Assembly (NCBI GenBank): GCA_004519485.1
Contig: CP038116.1
Span: 248,001-312,000 of the forward strand
DNA: 64,000 bases
Source of the DNA: Nannochloropsis oceanica
Lineage: Eukaryota; Sar; Eustigmatophyceae; Eustigmatales; Monodopsidaceae
Reading direction: 5' to 3'
The notes under the pieces were generated by a model. It made no database searches and had not been told where the DNA came from. It saw only the letters and a program-made list of their open reading frames with translations. The stretch's first letter is position 1. Each line of letters starts with the position of its first letter. The position numbers were made by a program, and so were the translations under genes. Shown piece by piece: positions 10,955 through 23,022 of the stretch.

Positions 10955-11475
10955 ATGGACGACGTGGAAATTGTGGTTGCCAAGTGCAAACCGCTGGTGC
11001 AGGCCAAGGCCCTGGCAATCCTGAGCACATTTTTGAAGAATGATCAAGGAAAGCAGCCCGACGAGCAGGTGCGTTTCTCGGTGGAATGGTGTGCATCTCT
11101 GTGTTCTTGGAGGAGGACTGCAAGAGGCTAACCTCGACGACAACACATCAGGTCGTCGACAAACTTTATTTGAACCAGAGAGCGTAAAAATCAATTGGAC
11201 TGACAATTTCTTATCAATTTCTGAATTAACTTTTGCCACAGTTGCCGTCCGACGTGCTGCACCAGCTGCAAATAGTCCGCGACTCCTGCGTGGAGAGAAG
11301 TGATTGCGGAGACGCAGAAGAGGACAAGGCACAGGATAGAATAGAAGACACAACTTTGAACAAACTAGAATTAGCACCGAACTCGGCCGCAGCAGCAGCT
11401 GCAGCTGAGGTTGTTGCCTTGAGCAGCAGCCCCGAGAAGAAACGCAAGATGAAGCAGAAGAAGGACAAAGCGTAG
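10955..11475 (+). CDS. Small hypothetical protein with Lys-rich tail
   Basis: Exons 10955..11068 and 11242..11475, with a 173-bp GTGCGT...CAG intron in phase 0, give 115 residues. Exon 1 encodes MDDVEIVVAKCKPLVQAKAL and a further helical stretch. Exon 2 continues LPSDVLHQLQIVRDSC, then an acidic part, an Ala run and a basic end (EKKRKMKQKKDKA). The basic tail resembles nuclear or nucleolar signals. I do not recognise the family. Support comes from a clean splice, an in-frame fit and uniform helical propensity in both exons. It is divergent from the secreted Cys-rich gene and convergent with AspRS. Confidence 0.6.
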
Positions 11476-11713
11476 TGAAAAGAAATTAGAAAGCAACACA
11501 TTCTAAAGGCATGCCACGTATTTTTGACTGCTCAACTTTCATTTAGTTCTATCTTCTAGCGTCGCAACTCCGACGAAGCGCAATTTCACTAGGTAACCCG
11601 ACATGGCACGCCACTCCTATCCATTCATCTCTCTTCTCTTTTTTCTTATTTGCCTCAGCCCTCACCTTCTCCTTCTGCTTCCCTGACCACCCTCCTTGTC
11701 CTCCCAACCCTGT

Positions 11714-13715
11714 CTAAGGCGCCAAGCGTTTTGGGTCGCGGGGAAACAAGCTCGTCTTTCTTATGTTCTTTAAGCCCAAATATAGCATCACCACCCTCTC
11801 TAACCCAATCCCTCCCCCTCCATGCGGCAAGGCCCCCTGCCTAAACGCGTCAATGTAAGTCCTCAATGTCTCCCTCGGCACGCCCATCGCATCAATACGT
11901 TGCCCCAACAATTCCACATCGTGAATCCGCTGCGCCCCGGACACGATCTCCTCCCCCCGAATAAACATGTCATAGCTATTACTCAGGGTAGGGTCATCCG
12001 GACAAGGCATGGTGTAGAACGGCCGCACACTCAACGGGTACCGGTCCATCATATAAAAGTCCGTCTGGTACTTCTCCTTCACGATCCTCCCTAATGCTTT
12101 TTCTTTCTCTGTGTCCAGATCCTCATGCTCACTAGCTTCGAACCCGGCCTCCCGCAAGAGAGCCACGCCCTCGGCGAAGGACAACCTCAACGACGGCCGA
12201 CAAAACTGCAGCGGCTCAAAAGGATGCTGCTTATTCACTGCCTCCAGCTCTGCCGCAAACCGGGAGGACAAATTGTCAAAAATAAATGTGAATAGGTCTG
12301 AAAACAATTCCAATACCTCATAGTAATGCTCATGGATGGCCATCTCGAAGTCCAGGCCAGTAAACTCACACAGATGCCGATGCGTAAAACTCTTCTCCGC
12401 TCGAAACACCGGCCCTATCTCGAACACTTTCTCAAACCCTCCGCACGCACAGGCAATCTGCTTGTACAGCTGTGGGCTCTGGGCCAGGCACGCCTGCTGG
12501 TCAAAATAGTTCAGCGCAAACACGCTCGATCCACTTTCCGACGCCCCACCCAACAGTTTTGGCGTGTGGATCTCAATGAACCCTCGCTCCGACAAAAATT
12601 CTCGGAATAATTGACTCACCCCATGCTGAATCCTGAAGATCGCCTGGTTGGCTGCTGTCCTCGTGTCGATCCACCTGTAATTCAACCGGTTGTCCATCCC
12701 CACCGAGGGCATTTCAACATTATCCTCCCCTTCCTGCAAATCAGGCCTCGATGCATCCTCCAACTGAAAAGGCAGCACATTCTCAGCTGCGCTCACGACA
12801 TACATCTCCTCTACTTGCAATTCGACCATCTTAGCTGTCGCGCTTTCCACGGGCTCCCTTGGCGCCGTCAAAATGCCCACTAGATCCACAATCGATTCCT
12901 TCGACACCCCTCCCGCAAATTTCACCATGCCCTTGTTCACTTTCGCGCCCTGATAAACAACAGCTTGCACAGTGGCAATGCCTTGTCGCAAAAGAAGAAA
13001 TACGCCCTTGCCAACGGCACGGGAGGTGTGTACCCGCCCACGGAGGAGGACGCGTTGCCCGGCCCGCTTGGGGGAGAGGTCAGAGATACGTGCCCAGACC
13101 TTGTTAGTCATCACTTGGGATTGAATCAAAGGCAGGATGCCGTACTTTTCTCTCTCTTCGCTGACAGTAGTGACAGTGGCAGCGGCAGATGTAGCTTCGG
13201 GAGCAGTACCGGTACGTGAGGACCCTGGTGCGGGGGCAACTGCGCCACCGGTTGCGCGCTTTGCGGCACGTGCTTCCTTGGCAGCCTTTCGAGGGTCAAT
13301 TTTAGGACCGCCGGCCACAGCAGAGTCGTCATTTTTCGACTCCTTCTTCTTGCTGGGCGCAGGCGGGGGACCGTAATCTTCGCCGGTGAGTTGTTTGTAT
13401 TGGGCTTTGAGCTCCTGTGGGGGGTTGGGCGGGTGGTGGGGGGATGGAAAGGAGGGCAGACGACCAGTCAGCAAGATGAATAAGAGCAAGGGGTGAGATG
13501 AAAGGCGGGTTGTAGGCATGCGGGTTGATTTGGCCTTGCCAAAAAGTTGTCCGGAGAAAGGAAGGACGGCAGAGGAAATGATGGTGCTCCAATCTTACAT
13601 TCAAGCCTGTCACTTGCGCCATGATGACCTCCTTGTCCGCTTTGTCAGCCTTGAGCTGTCGGATCTCATCGCCTTTGGCCTTGATGAGCGTGTCGAGCTC
13701 CTCCTTGGTGGCCAT
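11714..13715 (-). CDS. DARS1: Aspartyl-tRNA synthetase, cytosolic (class IIb)
   Basis: Exon 1 (13715..13599) encodes a 39-residue helical N-terminus starting MATKEELDTLIKAKG. After a 184-bp intron, exon 2 (13414..11714) carries the rest, for 605 residues. An in-frame TTG upstream is ignored in favour of the ATG at 13715. A charged linker precedes the anticodon-binding OB fold (RVLLRGRVHTSRAVGKGVF). The catalytic core has motif 2 (FRAEKSFTHRHLCEFTGLD) and motif 3 (GGGIGLERVVMLYLGL), and the protein ends SLFPRDPKRLAP as eukaryotic/archaeal AspRS do. It charges tRNA-Asp with aspartate. No organelle presequence is visible, so it should be the cytosolic enzyme. Confidence 0.95.
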
Positions 13716-14658
13716 GATGGTGTCGTGTGCCGTCAAGATCGAGCCCGGAAAGGAAAAGACGGGAAGGCTGGGGCGACTTCTTGCCTGTGTTAGTGTGTCG
13801 GTTGCGAAGGGCGAGGGTGAGAGGTTGGCCTGTTATTTAGAGAGAGGCAACAGCAACGTGCATGAATTGCATAGAGCAAAATGACACATCCTACGTGATT
13901 GCATAAAGAGGACGCAAGGGCAATGAAAATGACAGAGAAGGAATGGATAGAGGCAGCCCGAGCGCGTCGATGACGACCAGGCCCATATGATAAACCAGCG
14001 CTCCTATACAAACGCCGAACGCCGCGCCTTCTCAACTAGGTACGTACGCATTGTATTGTTCAGGCCTCAGAGTTGGATCAAAATATGGTAGCGTGTGTCT
14101 ATCAAAGGGGCGTGTGTGTACCCCGATCTCTGGAGGGATATGCGTCATATACAGAAGAAACTTGCTACGAGTGCGGTGGAGAATGTCGCCTTGCATTCTC
14201 GATTTTCGTTTATAAGTCTTGCAAGTAAGATCAATGTGATGAGTGGTTGTGGAAATCGTGCCTTCTCAACCTCCTCTGCCGCCAAAGAGGAACGGAGAAT
14301 CGAGGAATTGAAAGGGGAGGGGAGGAGGGAAAGGTGGAAGGAGTGGAGCCTGGGCTAGTCTTTTCTCTAACTTTCTGGGAAGGTGGATGGAAGGGAGGAG
14401 GGAGACCGATGACAAAAAATACTGCTAATACGAGATAGGGACTCGAGAAAACGCTTTGCGCTCCGCTGACGGTGCAGCTGCTGCTTTTTCCGAGACCACC
14501 CTCAAAATATACAAAAGTGGCTTTTTCTTCGCTATTTTGCTGCTATTGTTGCTTGCTGTTGCTGTTTGTTCCTAGTCTGCCTTCAGTTCTTGAGATCACT
14601 TCCGTCCCACCATCTCTGTGTGCGCCTCTTTTTCCAACTCAGTCGACTTATTTCCACC
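13716..14658. promoter_or_regulatory. AspRS upstream region and SEL1L 3' flank
   Basis: About 0.94 kb without a supported gene. The part next to 13716 should hold the AspRS promoter. The part near 14658 is the 3' flank of the SEL1L-like gene. Several short open frames occur, but none shows family features or splice-supported extension. Confidence 0.4.
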
Positions 14659-17406
14659 TCAGTCTTGATGCGCTCTTTGAGCGTCCCCTCCTCCCGCGCC
14701 TCCTCTTCCTCCCCCACCATGTCCTCCACTCATTTCCTCCTGCTGCTGCAGGCGCTGTTGCTGCAGCTGCTCACCCTGTCTTCTCCTCCTCCGTGCCATC
14801 TCCTCCCGTTGCTCCGCCCTCACCCGCATCACATACAAAAACGCCGACGATAACAACACAATCAGAAGAGTATCCATTGCTGGCATTATATCCCTCGCTC
14901 CCTCCCACCACCCTCCTCCCCCTTCCCCTCCTCCCTCCCTCCCTCCCTTCTCCCCAAGATTCGCTGGCATATCCCTCCAGACATTCCTCCATTGCTCCTT
15001 CTTCCTCCCCCACGCCCTCCCCAGTTCCGCGAGCACACTGTGCTCAACCAGCACACTCACCCCTGGGGCCGTGGTTACTATAGGCGATTCCGTCAGAGAC
15101 TTCTTTTCCCCCACCATCCACCAATGCACGTACAAGCCCATCAAAGCGAGAGCCACGGGCCACTTTGCTTCTGGATTAGCCTCGGCTGAGGCGTCCAGGA
15201 AGCGTTTGGCCAGGTGAAAGTCTTGCTTTAATCCCACGCCATACTGGTGCAACAGACCTAGATTGAACATGGCTTGTGGTTGTCTCGCTTCCGCCGCTGA
15301 TTGGTAATATTTGGCTGCTTTGGAAAAGTCGACAGGAAGACCAGCAGAGCCGTAGTAGTAGGCATCGCCAACTTTTAAGCTTGCGTCGGCGTTGCCCTGC
15401 CTGGAGGCGTGACGGTAGTATCGAATCGCGAGGGCTTGGCAGGCCAAGGAAGAGGAGAGGAGGCCACAGGTTCCTTCTTCCAGGAGCAAGGCGGCGTTTG
15501 ACTGGGCGACCTCGTAACCGATTTCTGCGAGGTGGATGTAAAGGACGAGGGAGGCGGTCCTGTCCCCTTGTGTGTGTTTCATCATGGCTTTGTTCATGTT
15601 GGCAACCCAGGGCCCGCGTTCGGCCACGCTCTTGAAGGCGTGCACTGCGGTGGTACACACGCGCTCAGTGGCGACCCCTTGCGAATACATCTGGCCGAGC
15701 TTGAACAAGGCGCCCATGTGGCCGCTTTGAGCGGCGAGAGAGAAATACTTGAGGGCTTTGGCAAGACTTTTCCTCGTCCCACCACTGCTGCTGCTGCTGG
15801 TGCTGCTGGTGGTGGTGGTGCTGCTGCTGTCCATACCGTGGACCGATGCCTCAGGTGCCCTAACCTGCTGGGTCTTACCCGACTTTTCCTCACTGACTGC
15901 TGCCTTCTTCCCCTCCATCATCTCAACAGCCTCTTTCGCCACCCTCTCAAACTCTGCCGCCTGCAGCGTTATTTCAGCCAGCTTTAGAAAAACCTCCTCC
16001 GGTAAATCAGCCAACTGGGGATCTTTCCTCAGTTTCTCCATTCTCTCCATCGAAAGTTTCACACTCCCCTCTCCTCCTTCCTCCCCGTGCACCGCCTCCG
16101 CCGTCGGCTTCTTCGCTTCCTCCTCCCCTCCACTCACCACTCCCGCATAGATCAAACCTAGGTTGTAAAAGCTGTCCGCATGCCCCTTCTCATGGGCGGC
16201 CTTCTGCAGGTACCTCACGGCCCTCTCCAAATTCCTCTCTACCCCCATCCCATGCATATACAAGTGTCCCAGTCCATTCAAACTCACCGCATCCCCCCCT
16301 TCCTGACCCCGCACGAAAAACCTCCGTGCCGTCTCATTGCTTTGCTTCACTCCTATACCCAACATGTACATCTGTCCTATAGAGCCCGAGGCGTGTGCAT
16401 CGCCTGTCCGTGCCGCCTGCTCGAAATACACAGCCGCCTTGACGTAGTTCTGCGGCACACCCTGTGTCCCCTGGTAGTAGAGTTTCCCCAGAGCAATTTG
16501 GGCCCCAACGTCTCCTTTGTCGGCGGTGTGGAGGTAATAATCGACCAACTGTTTGTCTGCTTCCACTGCGGCAGATCGGCGCGCGGTGCCATCGGAGAGA
16601 CGGAAGCGTTCATTGGGAGGGAGGACTTTGAGGCGGTCCATTTCCTCCATGGCCGCATTAGCGGCGATTTCGTAATAGAGCACAGCTTTGTCGCAATCAG
16701 CTATTGTCCCATGTCCGTACAAGTAACGATATCCAAGGGCCATGCTCCCTGCGACGTCGCCCGCCATGGCCGCAAACTGTTCGAGGATCAAGGCGGTTGC
16801 TTCGGCGCTAGGGTCTTGCTCGTCCTGTCGGTCTTGTTTTTGGTCTTGTGTGTGGAGGGAAGCAAGGGGTAATGATGGGGGAGTCCCATACAAACCAGTG
16901 GCATACGCAATAGCAAGGCGGTGCTGCGCGTGGGGGAAACCGTAGTCCCGGGCGGAACGCATAAGCCAGTTGAGCCCACGGGAGAGGTTTTGGTGGACAG
17001 AGGGTTTGCCGTCTTCGCCAGATACACCCTCAGTAAAGACACGTCCGAGCTCGTAGAAAGTGGGTCCGAATTGCTCTGGACGGAAAGAACGCGCGATATT
17101 TTCCATGTCAGCGTCTTCTTTTCCAGCGCGACCGAAGATGAGGGCGAGGTGTTTAGCTTTGGCGTGCTCATCAATATTGCTGTCGTCGTCGTTCCCGCTT
17201 TTGCTCACATTACTTTTGGAGTTTCTCTTTCCACTGCGACTCTTATCACTACCGCTGCCGCTTATGGAGATGGTGGTGGCCTTGTCTTCCTTGGCGGTGT
17301 CGGCCGCGGTGGGCGTGGAGATGAAGGAGACGAGGATGAGGGCCACGAGGAGGGTGAGGGAGGCCTTAATGACGGCTTTTCCCCGTATTCTACTTCTTCT
17401 CGTCAT
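14659..17406 (-). CDS. HRD3: SEL1L/HRD3-like ERAD membrane protein with Sel1 repeats
   Basis: A single-exon gene of 915 residues. The ATG at 17406 starts MTRRSRIRGKAV, and a hydrophobic signal sequence follows (SLTLLVALILVSFI). The lumenal part contains many Sel1-type TPR repeats of about 36 residues, e.g. AQIALGKLYYQGTQGVPQNY, ASGSIGQMYMLGIGVK and AMFNLGLLHQYGVGLKQDF. Near the C-terminus is one membrane helix (LLIVLLSSAFLYVMRV), then a basic/Gln-rich tail and a Gly-rich end. This layout is that of SEL1L/HRD3, the substrate-receptor partner of the HRD1 ubiquitin ligase in ER-associated degradation. A Ser/Thr-rich insert lies between repeat groups at ~nt 15780-15850. The gene has no introns, unlike most neighbours. 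Confidence 0.9.
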   Translation of the reverse strand: MTRRSRIRGKAVIKASLTLLVALILVSFISTPTAADTAKEDKATTISISGSGSDKSRSGKRNSKSNVSKSGNDDDSNIDEHAKAKHLALIFGRAGKEDADMENIARSFRPEQFGPTFYELGRVFTEGVSGEDGKPSVHQNLSRGLNWLMRSARDYGFPHAQHRLAIAYATGLYGTPPSLPLASLHTQDQKQDRQDEQDPSAEATALILEQFAAMAGDVAGSMALGYRYLYGHGTIADCDKAVLYYEIAANAAMEEMDRLKVLPPNERFRLSDGTARRSAAVEADKQLVDYYLHTADKGDVGAQIALGKLYYQGTQGVPQNYVKAAVYFEQAARTGDAHASGSIGQMYMLGIGVKQSNETARRFFVRGQEGGDAVSLNGLGHLYMHGMGVERNLERAVRYLQKAAHEKGHADSFYNLGLIYAGVVSGGEEEAKKPTAEAVHGEEGGEGSVKLSMERMEKLRKDPQLADLPEEVFLKLAEITLQAAEFERVAKEAVEMMEGKKAAVSEEKSGKTQQVRAPEASVHGMDSSSTTTTSSTSSSSSGGTRKSLAKALKYFSLAAQSGHMGALFKLGQMYSQGVATERVCTTAVHAFKSVAERGPWVANMNKAMMKHTQGDRTASLVLYIHLAEIGYEVAQSNAALLLEEGTCGLLSSSLACQALAIRYYRHASRQGNADASLKVGDAYYYGSAGLPVDFSKAAKYYQSAAEARQPQAMFNLGLLHQYGVGLKQDFHLAKRFLDASAEANPEAKWPVALALMGLYVHWWMVGEKKSLTESPIVTTAPGVSVLVEHSVLAELGRAWGRKKEQWRNVWRDMPANLGEKGGREGGGEGGGGWWEGARDIMPAMDTLLIVLLSSAFLYVMRVRAEQREEMARRRRRQGEQLQQQRLQQQEEMSGGHGGGGRGGAGGGDAQRAHQD

Positions 17407-18646
17407 AAGGCTGTGTTGACAGGGGTTATGCTAATAGGCCGTTATCGTAGTGCTATCGCGGCTTTTGGGGTGGTGATCATGCGGCGGCTTGCTGTGGTGT
17501 GTTTGTTCGGTTCGAAAGGCGTATGGGCAAAAGTGATGACGACTATGACGGTGATAGAAGCGCAGAAGGCAGAGTCTGGGTACAAATTTGTACACAAATT
17601 ATACTGTGCATCAGAGACCTCTGAGCAATAGCTTTCCATTATGTCGTGGTGATATGCGTGTCAGTTGGTTGTCTGTGGCTATATGGCGTAAACGCAAGGA
17701 TGGAGGAGACGTTGCATATTGCTTTCGTTTACCGCACCGGTGTGTGCCCGTCTCTTCTGGACTGCTGGGCAGTATGGCCCAGATTCCAACTTGTCTGTTC
17801 TACTAACTGCGCAGGATTGAAAATTGATTATATTTCTAACTTTCTCTTTCGTCTTGTCAATTTCAAACAGGACAAGAGTTTTTTCCTTGCAGTATCCATT
17901 CGCTTGCATTCATTTTACTTCCTTTTAACAACCTGTCAACTTTGAAAGCCACTAGAAAACTCTGAAAAATAAGGGAAGGATATGCAACAATTTATTGTTG
18001 GAAAGCTTTCCCCCGTGTGCAATCCCAGCAGGAGGCACGCTTGTGCTCTGGTAGGTCGCATTTTCTTGCGGATTAGGTGGCACGAGATAATTTTAGGGTT
18101 GTAGGAAACTACAGGAAAAAGAATTATCAAGTCTGCCCTTTGCGGGCCCACACGCTCCTCGCACGGGCGTACATTTCAAAGGTATGCGTACTCACTCTTC
18201 AAGAGGTTTATAACAGTAGGGTTATTCTTGTCACTCAATCTTGTTGATGTTCTAGCCCATCTACGCCAAGTGTGCTTATGAAAGTGCCGCAGAGATGATT
18301 GACGATTGCTGGCGGCGTCTCTTCCTCCTCCTAGTCCCTCGCCATCCCTACGGAGTCCGTAGTGAATGCAGTACATCGTGTGAAATATATGCTTGAGGCA
18401 CAGACTGAATAGATTTTTCTTTTTTTCCGGCAGTCATTTCGAAGTCTCAAATCATTCCGTCAGAACCCCCTCCTTCCTCCAGCCACCAAACTCATCCACG
18501 ACTCTCAACCTCTCAATGCAGATTTTCTTTCCTCCCTCTCTTCGCTTTCACACCCGTTGACTATCCTTTCACCACCTTCAAACCCCTAGCATGACAGTTT
18601 CATTCATGAATTCATCTCATTTCCCTTCCTCCCTCCCTACCTCCTC
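17407..18646. promoter_or_regulatory. SEL1L upstream region and cytochrome b561 3' flank
   Basis: About 1.2 kb with no supported gene. It is AT-richer than the coding parts. The left portion should carry the SEL1L promoter. Near 18600 the + strand is C/T-rich, which is the purine-rich 3' end of the leftward cytochrome gene. I see no RNA gene or repeat. Confidence 0.4.
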
Positions 18647-19668
18647 CTATTTGGCTTTCCGCTTGTCCTCCTTCCCTGCGGATCGCGTCATTACATCCAA
18701 AGCCACAATCAGCTGGGGTACAATGATGCACAATGCCAAACCGGTCCGTATGTTCTTATCCTCAAAAGTTGTCTTGCCCCATCGAGTGAACAGACCCGTG
18801 GAGATAGCTAACCCTGTCATGCACAGGGCCACTTTCCCGATGTTTTTGTGAATCTTGCTTGTCCAATTAAAGTTGACCTGACGGGAGTTCAGACCATAGA
18901 TGTATGGAAAGCAACGGTTAGTGTATGTGTGCTGAGAGCAGAAGCACAAAATAAGAAGAGGAAACCTCCTAGTTGAAACACCACCTCTAGTTCCTACCTT
19001 TTCCTTGGACTTTGAGTCAACTACGTTGTAAAGCGCTGACATATAGCTCGAAACAATCAAAACAAAGACACTCGCGCCCATCATGCTATGCGGACTCTGG
19101 AAATGCTCCTTCTCCAATTTTTGCTTGTGAACAAAAATAGACCCGAGGGCCAAGCCCCAGCAGACTACCGCCAAAAACATGCTTGCAGCGTGCAGCTGCG
19201 TCAAAATCACACGCTTGCTTTTGACCAAGGTCCTGCCGCGCACCAAGATGAGGCTCCAGGAAAGAGGGGCGAAGAACAGCCAGGAGGCTACCATCAGGAT
19301 GGGGTGGTAGGCGAAGAGAGGGAGGGTCTTAAGACTGTGGGGATGGAAGAGAGAATAAGGATGGAATTGGAAGTCAGTGGATAATTTGCCATCCACCATA
19401 CGATGCGGAAGAAAGGGAAACTCTACCTTCCCTCCCCCTTGGCTACAGTAACCGAGGAAGAGGTGGATTAATAATAAGTCGTGCAGTTTTGTGAAAGTAA
19501 GGTGAACAACCGCTTCCCCATTACCTCCACACACCTCCAACGCCCACCCACAAGTACTCACTCTTTCAGCGTCTTGCCGCCAAGGGCTTTGAAGGTCTCA
19601 AAGGCAATATAGGCCCCTGCTCCAAAGGTCAGGAGCAGGAGGACGGGGGTGACAGGCAGGCGGGCCAT
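18647..19668 (-). CDS. Cytochrome b561 family transmembrane ferrireductase
   Basis: Three exons, 19668..19562, 19334..18998 and 18877..18647 (introns 227 and 120 bp), give 224 residues, the normal length for this family. Exon 1 encodes MARLPVTPVLLLLTFGAGAY, the first helix. Later exons supply the remaining helices and the four conserved haem-ligating His in context: YHPILM, TQLHAASM, SPHSMMG and KIHKNIGK. CYB561 proteins carry electrons across membranes, typically from ascorbate to a trans-side acceptor such as Fe(III) or monodehydroascorbate. The ATG at 19668 is preferred because further upstream in-frame sequence does not look coding. The protein ends in a basic tail, GKEDKRKAK. Membrane location (plasma membrane, ER or vacuole) is not shown by sequence. 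Confidence 0.88.
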
Positions 19669-20440
19669 CGCTGCTTCCTGGGCTGATGCGGGAGCCGGAT
19701 GGGAACTTGGAGAAAAGCGGGCGGAGGAGATGGCCTTCGGGTTGTGAAAAGAGGTAGATTTTGGGTAAGAAAAAAGAAGGAGAACAGGGTACTGCGAGCT
19801 CCGCTTGCCTTGCTCTGTGCAAGACTCCCAATGCCTGAATGAATGGGGGACAGAATGTAGGAATTCCGCGCCGCCGCTTCCGATCCTCCTCCTCCCTCCT
19901 CTCTCCCCTCCCTTACACATCAATCACACACAATCCGTGACGCAGCGTGCTGCAACAGGCCATCAGGACATGGCATTATTAAACTTGGTGATTGCATGTA
20001 CTTCCATGTCCTTTCTATCATTATTATCGATTCGATTCATTAACCGGGCGAGAGATGCACGTTCTGATCCGCTCCTTCCCTGCATCTCCAAAGACTCCAA
20101 AAAAGTCCCCGCAGGAGAGCGCGCTGACGTTGACATCAGCGCAAGACAAGGCTACAAACGGCGGGCAGAAATGTTCACGTAGTGCTGGGGGAAGAAGAGA
20201 GCAGCAGCGGCAGCAACGGCAGTGACGGCAGGCAGCGGAGCGAGGAGAGCAGTCAACGACATAACGTATCAAGAAGCCTTGAGCATTTGACATCCAGTGG
20301 TAAAAATAAAAGTAGCTCAAAGGCCAACAATAAAACGGCGCTTCTAGTTCTGCAACGCGGAGAGGCAGCAGGAGCAGCAGGAGTAGCAGGAGCAGCAGAA
20401 GGTGGCCCCACCCTACCTTGTTGACTCCTGATCGGAAAGC
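19669..20440. promoter_or_regulatory. Divergent promoter of cytochrome b561 and the SPX-EXS gene
   Basis: A shared upstream region. A + strand open frame at 20182-20424 ends just before the SPX-EXS ATG, so the SPX-EXS 5' leader may contain an upstream ORF. No known motif is identified. Confidence 0.4.
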
Positions 20441-22993
20441 ATGGTGAACTTCAGCGCCAAGCTCCAAGACAACACCCGCCAAGAATGGGCGGAGCACTAC
20501 ATCGACTACAAAGCACTCAAAAAACTCCTCAAACCCCTAAAAAAAGGCATGCTTCCCAAAAAAGGCAGCAGCATGATAGGCCACTACGGAGGAGCTGAGG
20601 CGTCAGATTCCGACGAAGAACCCTCCACCCATCACGACTTCGTCAGTGACATCAAAGAGCGAATAATTTTCATCACAAAAGGAGGCAAGACTAAAAAGCC
20701 AGGAGTAGCAGTAGTGACCCCTACGAGGGGGGGAGCGGCTGGAGAGGCAGAGGAACAGAAACCCTTGCTTCTCACTCAAGACCAGCAGCCGGGTAATCTC
20801 TTTTATGGAGGAGGGGGAGCAGCAGCACGGCCTCCAACGACCGCAACAGAGGAGGGTTTAGCGGGGAAAGAGCATGAGAAGGGGGAGGAAGGGGAGGAAG
20901 AAGGGGACGACCATGGTTTGTTGTCGCCGGATGAAAGGGGGAGGAAGCAAGGTGAGAGTGAGAAGTTTGAGGCGGTGCTGGGTATGGAGCTGGAGAAAGT
21001 AGAAAGCTTTTACGAGGATACGACGACGGATTTGGGACAGCAACTTGGATTCCTGAAGGCGCAGTTGAGGGGAGATGGGAATAAGAGTAGTCAGCTGGCT
21101 TTAGAGGATCTGACAAGTTGGGCTTATCCCATGAGTGATGAAGACAAAAAGCGCGCCAAGCAGCTAGGACCGAAAGAGAGGGAACTCATCGAGACAACCC
21201 TGATACGGCTGAATCGAGAGATGACGCTTCTGGAGAACTACTGCATCATCAACTACACGGGGTTCATCAAAATCATAAAAAAACACGACAAGCTCATGCC
21301 ATCCCGCCCGCTCCGTCCCGCTCTTCTCCCTAAGTTGGACAATACCCCTTTCTTCCAGCATGAGCGCTTGGAGGCGATCAAGAAGGAGGTGACAGCGATT
21401 TTTGCCGATATTTTTTGTAACCGGGACAAAAACCAGGCGGCCGCCATGCTATTGCCGAAGCGCTTCCGAACGAACCTGGACTACTTCCTCCTCCACCTTG
21501 GGTATAAACTAGGTACGCCACACGCTCCTATCCACCGCGCTCTCCTTCCTCCCACCCTGTTTGCATCCTAAGGGGATAGTGCCGTGTCACTGAATTCTGA
21601 AAACCCACTATCCCGAACTTCCTCCCTCCCTCCCTCCTTCCTTCCAGGGGTCGCCGCCACGCTCGCTCTTTGGGTGGTGTGGGACTGTGTCGTCCAAGTT
21701 GCCAAATTCGGAAAGCCCACCATTGTGGCCAAAATGGCCTTCCCTGTCTTTCGAGCCGTGGGGGGGTTGTTGCTTTTGCACTGGTGTTGGGCGATCCTCG
21801 AGCATTTCTGCAATCATTTACGGATTAATTTCGTGTATTTGCTTGATCTGTCCCCTAAGAATGTGTCGAGCCCGCGAAAGATCTTCGATGAGGCGGTGAA
21901 TGAGTCGATTGTGTATTTGACGTGTATGCTTTTGTACTACAAGGTGCTGGTGGGTGGATTCCCTGACTGGATTCCTGCGGGATGGTACCCCCTTATCCTG
22001 GTGTCTTATACCGTGTACTGCCTGGTCTTCCCCTGGAGGCAACGGAAGGGGATATGGTGGACTGTGGGGAGGGTGCTGTCGAGCCCAATGGTGAGTGTGA
22101 CGTTGCTTGATACTGTAGTCGCGGATATGTTGACGAGTCTGGTTAAGGTCTTGCTAGATCTGGCTTGGTCGGCCTTCTACATATGTTCGGGGGATTTTTC
22201 GAGGGATATCGACGGGGAGGTGGATGCCCAACCCGGGGATTGGGAGACTAGTGTGTTGTACTCGAAGGTACTGGCGCCCGTAGTTGTGATTTTGCCGTTG
22301 TGGTGGCGGTTTATGCAATGTTTGAGAAGGTTTTACGACACGGGAAATAGGTGGCCGCACTTGTTCAACGCAGCCAAGTATGCCTTGGCCCAGACAGTGA
22401 CGCTGTTTGGGGCGTTCCATCGTGTGTATTATCATGGGAGCTTTCAGAGTGGAGGGGGAGGGATTGTGCGGCGGGGGCTGACGTATGATGTGCTGTGGGT
22501 GATTGTGACGGTGGTGAGTACATGTTACTCGTATGTATGGGATGTGACGATGGATTGGGGCTTGGGGAGACCAAGTAAGCGCTTCTTGAATGATCGGAGA
22601 ATGTGTTCGAGTGATGTGCCCTATTATGCGGCGATTGTCGCGGATTTATTCCTGAGGTTCTTGTGGGTGAATACCTTGATTCCTCCTGGATCGGGTGGGT
22701 TGTTGTCGCTGCCGCTTTATTTGAATGCGTTTCTGATGGTCATGGAGATATTACGACGGACGTTCTGGGGGATCCTGAGGCTGGAGAATGAGCAACTGAG
22801 GAACACCCAGGGCTTCAGGCGGGTGGATGTGATACCTTTGTCCTTCTCGACGGAGAGCCAGCATGAGTATCGGGACCCGAAGAACACGAATAATTTAAAA
22901 GTCATCCTGGAGGTGAGCCTCGTTGCGGGGCTGGTGATCTTCCTGTCAATTGGTGCGGTAGTGGTGGCGGATGGGATCGATGAGGGCACATAG
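20441..22993 (+). CDS. SPX-EXS phosphate exporter (XPR1/PHO1 family)
   Basis: Exons 20441..21512 and 21648..22993, with a 135-bp GTACGC...CAG intron, give 805 residues. The N-terminus MVNFSAKLQDNTRQEWAEHY with YKALKKLLKPLKKG is a canonical SPX start with the Lys cluster that binds inositol pyrophosphates. The SPX is interrupted by an acidic/Gly-rich insert (~residues 55-180). It resumes with MELEKVESFYEDT and helical segments up to LPKRFRTNLDYFLLHLGYKL. After the splice come several membrane helices and the EXS domain: WDVTMDWGLG, RFLWVNTLIPP and RRTFWGILRLENEQLRN. PHO1/XPR1 proteins export phosphate under inositol-pyrophosphate control. A decayed copy of the tail lies just downstream. Confidence 0.93.
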
Positions 22994-23022
22994 ATCCATC
23001 CTCCCTCAGTCCCCCCCTCACT

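Noticed and set aside
12120-12160. tRNA-like TTCGAACC stretch
   Set aside because: It lies inside AspRS coding sequence and no cloverleaf can be drawn around it. I found no convincing tRNA or rRNA in the window.
14472-15083. 203-codon plus-strand frame
   Set aside because: It lies largely antisense to the SEL1L-like gene; the Pro/Ser/Leu composition is the mirror of that gene's Gly/Arg-rich tail.
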